From contig SVTO01000002.1 in the NCBI GenBank assembly GCA_015063745.1, positions 20,882-84,881 of the forward strand: a DNA stretch of 64,000 bases. The letters are read 5' to 3'. Below are positions 59,343 through 64,000 of the stretch, in pieces; position 1 is the stretch's first letter, and each line of letters opens with the position of its first letter. A program made the position numbers and the translations under genes. The notes below the pieces were generated by a model. That model searched no databases, had not been told where the DNA came from, and saw nothing but the letters and a program-made list of their open reading frames with translations. This DNA comes from Oscillospiraceae bacterium (lineage in GTDB: Bacteria; Bacillota; Clostridia; Oscillospirales; CAG-272).

Positions 59343-60389
59343 TTACCAGACGATCTTTTCGCCGCCCTTGTCTACGGATTCGAAGGCAGTCATAATGATC
59401 TTCAGCACGGTGCGCATCTGATCGTGGGTTACAAACTGTTCTTCCAGTCCGTCGATGGCTCTGGTAAAGTTGCGGTAGTAGTTGTGGACATCCGCGGTGG
59501 GACGTTCCAGTTCGTATGTATCGGTGGTTACTTCGTCACGGGGTGCCATGGTCTTGGTCAGGCCCGCTGCGGTCTGTACGGGAACAACATCGCTTTCGTG
59601 CCATGCCTTGCACTTGACAACCTTGCACTTTTCTCTCCAGTCGGTGATCAGCGCACTGCCGTTCTTGGCGCGCATATAGAAACGGGGCATGGGAATGAAG
59701 TTGTAGGTTCCTACTTCGATATATGCCTTCTGGCCGTTTACATAGTCGATCCACAGCTGGAAGCCGTCGTCTACTTCGTTGTTGGTGATGTGGTCAAAGG
59801 TGCAGCGAACTGCCGCTACATCAAAGCCCAGTACCATGCATGCCTGGTCGATCAGGTGGATCCCCCAGTCGTACAGCATACCGCCGCCGTACTGCTTGAT
59901 GCCTCTCCAGTCGGAGGGGATACCGCGGCTGCCGTGGATGCGGGATTCCAGATTGATCACTTCGCCGATTTCACCGCTGTCGTGGATCTGCTTCATAGCC
60001 AGATAGTCCACGTCGTAACGGCGGTTCTGGTGTACGGAAAATACTCTGCCGTACTTCTTGGAAGCGTCGATCATTCTTTCCAGGCTTTCCATGGACAGAG
60101 TTACCGGCTTTTCGGAAATTACGTGCTTGCCGGCAGCCATAGCTGCTACTGCGATTTCTTCGTGTACATCATTGGGAGTGGCGATGGTTACCATATCGAT
60201 GGTGGGATCGGCCAGCAGTTCTTCGCGGGTTTCGTATACCTTAACACCGCGGGAAGCAGCCAGTGCTCTCTTTTCGGGGTCAATATCATAAATACCGGCC
60301 AGGTTGCAAACATCACTTTCCAGCAGGTGCTTTACATGGAAGCCTGCGCCCATTCCGCCGTATCCGATTACTGCAGCATTTTTCTTCAT
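59343..60389 (-). CDS. Gfo/Idh/MocA family oxidoreductase (canonical EKP type)
   Basis: The 348-aa protein has a Rossmann start (AVIGYGGMGAGF), the intact dehydrogenase motif EKPVTLSMESLERM (Lys as catalytic base) and a C-terminal domain with WDYG-like GGGMLYDWGIHLIDQACMVLG. Unlike the seven GH109-like proteins it keeps EKP and lacks YPTH, so it should be a true NAD(P)-dependent sugar or inositol dehydrogenase. The ATG at 60389 aligns with the family start and has GGAG upstream; an outer in-frame start 30 bp upstream is rejected. The substrate is unknown. Confidence 0.88.
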   Translation of the reverse strand: MKKNAAVIGYGGMGAGFHVKHLLESDVCNLAGIYDIDPEKRALAASRGVKVYETREELLADPTIDMVTIATPNDVHEEIAVAAMAAGKHVISEKPVTLSMESLERMIDASKKYGRVFSVHQNRRYDVDYLAMKQIHDSGEIGEVINLESRIHGSRGIPSDWRGIKQYGGGMLYDWGIHLIDQACMVLGFDVAAVRCTFDHITNNEVDDGFQLWIDYVNGQKAYIEVGTYNFIPMPRFYMRAKNGSALITDWREKCKVVKCKAWHESDVVPVQTAAGLTKTMAPRDEVTTDTYELERPTADVHNYYRNFTRAIDGLEEQFVTHDQMRTVLKIIMTAFESVDKGGEKIVW

Positions 60390-60507
60390 AGTGTACTCCA
60401 TTTTCTGTCTCAATATCACAAATGAGACAATTGTGCAAATTTATTGTATAATATAAGATCTGTATCTCCAGAACAATCACAGAAATCATACGATCCTCAT
60501 ACATATA

Positions 60508-60535
60508 ATTATACTGATATTTTACAATATGTCAA
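60508..60535 (-). promoter_or_regulatory. sigma-A promoter of the Gfo/Idh/MocA dehydrogenase
   Basis: Minus-strand TTGACA and TATAAT are separated by 16 bp, giving a leader of about 110 nt. Confidence 0.7.
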
Positions 60536-60605
60536 GAGATTCCGTAACTTTTCGCATACTTTTCCGCTGCAGCCAAGTCCGCAGAATCCCCGTATTCCGG
60601 ACGGC

Positions 60606-63600
60606 TTACCACAAATCAATGAGATTGCCCTGAATGTATACACCGTTTCCGGGAATGGTATTGTAGAATGTAGTGTAACATAATTTGCCGTCAGAAATAT
60701 AATACCACTCACTCCGGGAGGATTCCGTAAATACCACCATCCCGCTGGGATCCTTTATCCACATATAATAAGAACCATCTTTTTCCGTTATATATGCTTT
60801 CACCAGATACCGTTTGCTCAATTCATTCCAGGTAACCTTGTTGTACAGGCTGTCATCGTTGATGTTTGCAGCTGTTCGGCTTTTCGCAACACGCAGATAC
60901 ATATCAGAGTAATCCATCTCCGTCCATGTATATCCGTTTTCTGAGAAAGTATTGTCCGAAAGCTTCAGATCGTTATAGAATTCCTCCGTCAGCGCATACA
61001 CAACACCACCGGCAGCATCTGTAAACACATACTGAATATCACGCCCGCCAAGAATGGATACATTGCATACATGGAAGACAAACGGATCGCTGGTTACTGT
61101 TTTGTCACCGTTCTTTGCGGTCAATGTACGTTCTCCGGTTGCCCATCCGCCGTCAGCATCACCGAAGCTGAAGGTGTTATCCAGCCACAGGAAGCAGCAT
61201 CCATCCACTTCTTTTACGTATCCGCGGATATCAAATGTTGTTCCTACCGGCCATTGTGTCAGAGGGTACGAGTTAATATACAAATTGTCGCCGTCCACCC
61301 ATGTCCAGCCTTCGGCATTCTGCTGCTCCGTTGTGAGAATGCCGTCATAAAAATCTCTGCCCACTGCATAAATACCGCCGGATTTGTCAGCGTCAGCACA
61401 CAGGAATGCCACCTGATTGCCCTGCACACCGCTTGCCTTGTGAAGTTCAACCAGTGCCGCTTCATTGTTGGTCTGTTTTTCAAATAAAGCTTCATCCGGA
61501 ATAGCATATTCTTCGGCAATGGATGCTTTGTCAAAAGGAGTCACTTCTTCATCGGTCATTTCATACCATACAACAACCGCAGACGTTCTACCTTCTCCAT
61601 ACGATACATAGAAGCCTTCTTCCATCAGAGCCTTACCGGTCATCACACGAACGGAATCATAAACATCCTGATCCCACACCTTATAGTTTGCCTCAGGATC
61701 CAGTGCTTTTGCTTTGAATTCGTATTCGCCGCCGTTTCTCAGATAACCGATCATCATGCCTTCACCGGCTTCGTGATCTGCAAACTGCATCGCAAGATTG
61801 GCATCATCGGCTATAGTATATTCGCTGAGCTGATAGTAGTCCTTCAGCATATACTTGTGCAGAGACTTCCATTCGGTCAGCATATGTTCCAATGTTTCCG
61901 TAGGAGGTGTCAGACCAATACCGACGGAAAGGGTAAGGGCAGAACGGACACCATAATCTGTTGTGGACAGAAAGGCTGTACCGGAAACCGGCAGCCAGGA
62001 CAGGAAACCGAAGTTTTCTCCCTGCTGACTGGAGGTATCCACAACATAGTCGGTTTTTGTATGCGCGAAGGAATAGCGAACAGTTTCCAGATCCAGTCTT
62101 CTGCCGCCGCCTGCGCAGGCATCGAATACCAGTCCCGGATTCTGTTCCGCAAGGGCACTCCATACATTGATATATCCCTCGCAGGCTTTCATTTCGGTAA
62201 TACCGGTTCGCGGCATGGAATGCTGGTCACGAATGTATCTGTCGTAGGCCGCCCAACTGTCCGCATTTACTACATTGAAATCCTGACGGTATACAGTTAT
62301 ACCATGTTCCTTGATCAATCTGTTGATCAGATCAATCACATATTGCTGCGCTTCTTCTCTGCTGTAATTGATAAGACCTACGCCCATCGGCCATCCCTTT
62401 GCAAGATGCTCGTTGTAAGACATATAATAGGGGACCTGTCTTTTTCTTTCAAATCCGTCCTCGTCCTTCTCGGCCTCCAGAACAGTCTTGGTATATATCA
62501 TATTTTCATCGCCCAGCTCAACTGCCTGCTGACTGTCGGTAACAGCACGTTCCGGTTCTACCCATATACTGAACGCAATACCGTTTTCACGGCACAAGTC
62601 GGATACTTTCTTCAGGCCACCATCCGCATAAATAGCTTTGGGTGTCCAGTTACCGGTATTCTCCCAGCCGCCGGCCCAAAAACTTGTGCCTTCCATAATG
62701 TACCAGCCGCCGTCGTACTCTACAGTACAGTTGAATCTTTCCGGAATATCGGTTGCTGCAAAGGCTTCAACAGCACTTAAATCATATTCCGTACCACTAC
62801 TCAAATCAGAACACAAGTATACGTTTTCAAAGAAATCTCTTTCTCCGGTTTCACGCATATAGTTATGTTCCAGGATCCATCTTCTCCAGATGTTCTGGCC
62901 GTACTGCCAGTCACCATCCTTGTAGAACAGCAGAACCATACCCGGCAGCTTCAGATTCTCTTCCGGCAGCATCGCAAAGTGCGTTTTCACCATACCGCTT
63001 TTCATCAGTATCTTGTTTTCCGCCACGCTGAATTCCGTTTTCCAGCCACCCTGCCAGTTCAGTACAGCGATCACACCGGTTTCATCCGCCGTATTTTCAA
63101 TATTGAAATACGGAATGACTGTATCCGACGGCAGACCGTAGTCCGTGTTCAGGGTCACAGGAGTCTCCGGTGTCAATGCCTGGGTATGCGGTGCCCATGC
63201 ATTGGCACTGTAATGGCCGCCTTCGTTGTAATGTGCAGTTACACTTCCGCTGTATGCAGCTACATCCGTGTTGATCGCCTGCACGTTCTTAATCTCAGGA
63301 GAATTCCCTTCTCCGATGTTGATCAGGCGGGTGTCGTATTCGATTACAGGATAGCCTTCGTAGGAGGTAAGCGTCACCTCCAGCTTCAGGCCTTTGTCTG
63401 CACATACATATTCGATTTTCTGGCAAATTCTTTCTGCAGGAGAATCCGTATCTTCATAGGACACTACTGTATATTCTTCCCCTACGGTCTTCGTCCAGTT
63501 CAGCTGGGTCGAGTCCGTGCCGTCGATTTCAAAGTATACCGGCGGTACGTCGGTATCTTCAATCTTTTCTTTCAGCCATTTGTCCGCTGCTCCGTAGTCT

Positions 63601-63761
63601 CCATATGTTTCCAGATAATCCAACGGGGTGTATCCTGCATTTTCCACAATTTCATCTGTTTCATCCGGATTCACTTCCGGTGGAGTTTTCGCACATCCTG
63701 CGTAGGATAACAGACAGCTTGCCGCCAGAAGTATCGGAAGCAGTTTTTTTGTTTTTTTCAT
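60606..63761 (-). CDS. GH36-type alpha-galactosidase lipoprotein with tandem C-terminal domains
   Basis: The protein of about 1051 aa has a lipoprotein signal (lipobox YAGC, Cys23). A beta-rich GH36 N-terminal domain is followed by a TIM barrel with SIWVEPERA (398-406), YRQDFN carrying the likely nucleophile Asp494, and DACAGGGRRLD then TKTDY with the likely acid/base Asp571. After the barrel and its C-terminal sheet come two related units of about 130 residues (GGIYAVGRDFYDGIL near 790 and GGVVYALTEEFYNDL near 920) of unknown type. It should release alpha-galactose or alpha-GalNAc outside the cell. The ATG at about 63761 has GGAGGG upstream; an in-frame ATG four codons further out is less likely. 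Confidence 0.87.
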   Translation of the reverse strand: MKKTKKLLPILLAASCLLSYAGCAKTPPEVNPDETDEIVENAGYTPLDYLETYGDYGAADKWLKEKIEDTDVPPVYFEIDGTDSTQLNWTKTVGEEYTVVSYEDTDSPAERICQKIEYVCADKGLKLEVTLTSYEGYPVIEYDTRLINIGEGNSPEIKNVQAINTDVAAYSGSVTAHYNEGGHYSANAWAPHTQALTPETPVTLNTDYGLPSDTVIPYFNIENTADETGVIAVLNWQGGWKTEFSVAENKILMKSGMVKTHFAMLPEENLKLPGMVLLFYKDGDWQYGQNIWRRWILEHNYMRETGERDFFENVYLCSDLSSGTEYDLSAVEAFAATDIPERFNCTVEYDGGWYIMEGTSFWAGGWENTGNWTPKAIYADGGLKKVSDLCRENGIAFSIWVEPERAVTDSQQAVELGDENMIYTKTVLEAEKDEDGFERKRQVPYYMSYNEHLAKGWPMGVGLINYSREEAQQYVIDLINRLIKEHGITVYRQDFNVVNADSWAAYDRYIRDQHSMPRTGITEMKACEGYINVWSALAEQNPGLVFDACAGGGRRLDLETVRYSFAHTKTDYVVDTSSQQGENFGFLSWLPVSGTAFLSTTDYGVRSALTLSVGIGLTPPTETLEHMLTEWKSLHKYMLKDYYQLSEYTIADDANLAMQFADHEAGEGMMIGYLRNGGEYEFKAKALDPEANYKVWDQDVYDSVRVMTGKALMEEGFYVSYGEGRTSAVVVWYEMTDEEVTPFDKASIAEEYAIPDEALFEKQTNNEAALVELHKASGVQGNQVAFLCADADKSGGIYAVGRDFYDGILTTEQQNAEGWTWVDGDNLYINSYPLTQWPVGTTFDIRGYVKEVDGCCFLWLDNTFSFGDADGGWATGERTLTAKNGDKTVTSDPFVFHVCNVSILGGRDIQYVFTDAAGGVVYALTEEFYNDLKLSDNTFSENGYTWTEMDYSDMYLRVAKSRTAANINDDSLYNKVTWNELSKRYLVKAYITEKDGSYYMWIKDPSGMVVFTESSRSEWYYISDGKLCYTTFYNTIPGNGVYIQGNLIDLW

Positions 63762-63804
63762 ATTTCCCTCCATAACTGGAATATTTGGGATTTAACTATG
63801 TTTT

Positions 63805-64000
63805 TTATTCTGCAGGAACAAACCATACTACAGACGCATAGGGAACATCTGCGGGATAGGATACAGAAAATCCTTCTTCCATCAGCGCTTTACCGCTCAT
63901 CACCTGTTCGGAATCCGGATTGTCTCCGTCCCATACCTTATAGTTTGCCTCAGGATCCAATGCCTTCGCCTTGAAGGTATATTCTCCGCCGGTACGCAGG
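63805..64000 (-). CDS. GH36-like paralogue, 3' end only (runs off the window)
   Basis: The last 64 codons are visible on the minus strand, ending with a TAA at 63805-63807. The sequence GGEYTFKAKALDPEANYKVW, then VMSGKALMEEGFSVSY and VVWFVPAE, matches residues about 685-755 of the GH36 protein downstream, where that protein goes on to its tandem domains. This copy therefore stops at the end of the GH36 C-terminal sheet and lacks the extra units. It probably precedes the GH36 lipoprotein in one transcript, as only about 40 bp separate them. Confidence 0.85.
   Translation of the reverse strand, partial: LRTGGEYTFKAKALDPEANYKVWDGDNPDSEQVMSGKALMEEGFSVSYPADVPYASVVWFVPAE

Noticed and set aside
1-64000. 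CRISPR arrays, tRNA and rRNA genes, prophage genes
   Set aside because: No regularly spaced short repeats, no tRNA-like cloverleaf or rRNA signature, and no phage structural gene was noticed by reading; a tRNAscan or Infernal run would settle the RNA genes.

Overview
The window reads as chromosome of a strictly anaerobic, low-oxygen-tolerance Firmicute of the class Clostridia, probably a gut Oscillospirales/Ruminococcaceae-type organism. The support is: near-consensus sigma-A promoters (TTGACA-17-TATAAT) in front of most transcription units, strong GGAGG ribosome binding sites, RNase J, an AbrB/SpoVT-like regulator, a BlaI/BlaR-type pair, lipobox lipoproteins, and four oxygen-sensitive glycyl radical enzymes (GREs). 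This placement is inference; no rRNA or tRNA gene was seen.

Layout. 1-8.8 kb: a large two-lobed surface lipoprotein, then ordinary genes (YbaK deacylase, CofE-like ligase, sugar MFS carrier, GDPD phosphodiesterase, MATE exporter). 8.8-10.3 kb: an AT-rich island (A) bounded by inverted repeats and holding a broken gene and a small membrane protein. 10.7-21.9 kb: housekeeping genes (Ca2+ P-type ATPase, AbrB-like regulator, RNase J, Dabb protein, U32 peptidase/tRNA hydroxylation protein, UppP, CPBP protease, TadA, HAD phosphatase, YwlG). 21.9-38.9 kb: a minus-strand glycan locus with a 558-aa enzyme of unknown class, six paralogous GH109-like (NAD-dependent glycosidase type) proteins, a metallo-beta-lactamase-fold lipoprotein and a second copy of the two-lobed lipoprotein. 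Island B (27.8-29.9 kb), a relative of island A carrying a TetR regulator and two membrane proteins, interrupts it. 39.1-43.8 kb: membrane protein, RHH protein, ComM-like ATPase and a radical SAM/SPASM-like protein. 43.9-55.4 kb: a six-gene minus-strand operon in the order GH109-like, GH4 alpha-galactosidase-like, then four GREs in tandem. 55.6-64 kb: BlaI plus an M56-M23 fusion, CinA, a true Gfo/Idh/MocA dehydrogenase, a GH36 lipoprotein and the 3' end of a second GH36-like gene.

How it may work together. Secreted lipoproteins (two-lobed putative propellers, GH36, MBL-fold) would capture and trim alpha-galactosyl or amino-sugar glycans, and cytoplasmic NAD-dependent glycosidases (GH109-like, GH4) would act on imported pieces. 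The four GREs, whose active-site motif is GCNQ rather than the usual GCxE, are the most novel part. Being co-transcribed with two oxidation/elimination-type glycosidases, they probably act on a sugar or aglycone released by them. Substrate and reaction cannot be read from the sequence, and no canonical GRE activase is encoded in the window.

Other structure: a dispersed family of long perfect hairpins (four copies), two related transposase-less islands with terminal inverted repeats, and a 42-bp relic of a fifth GRE gene between two intact ones.
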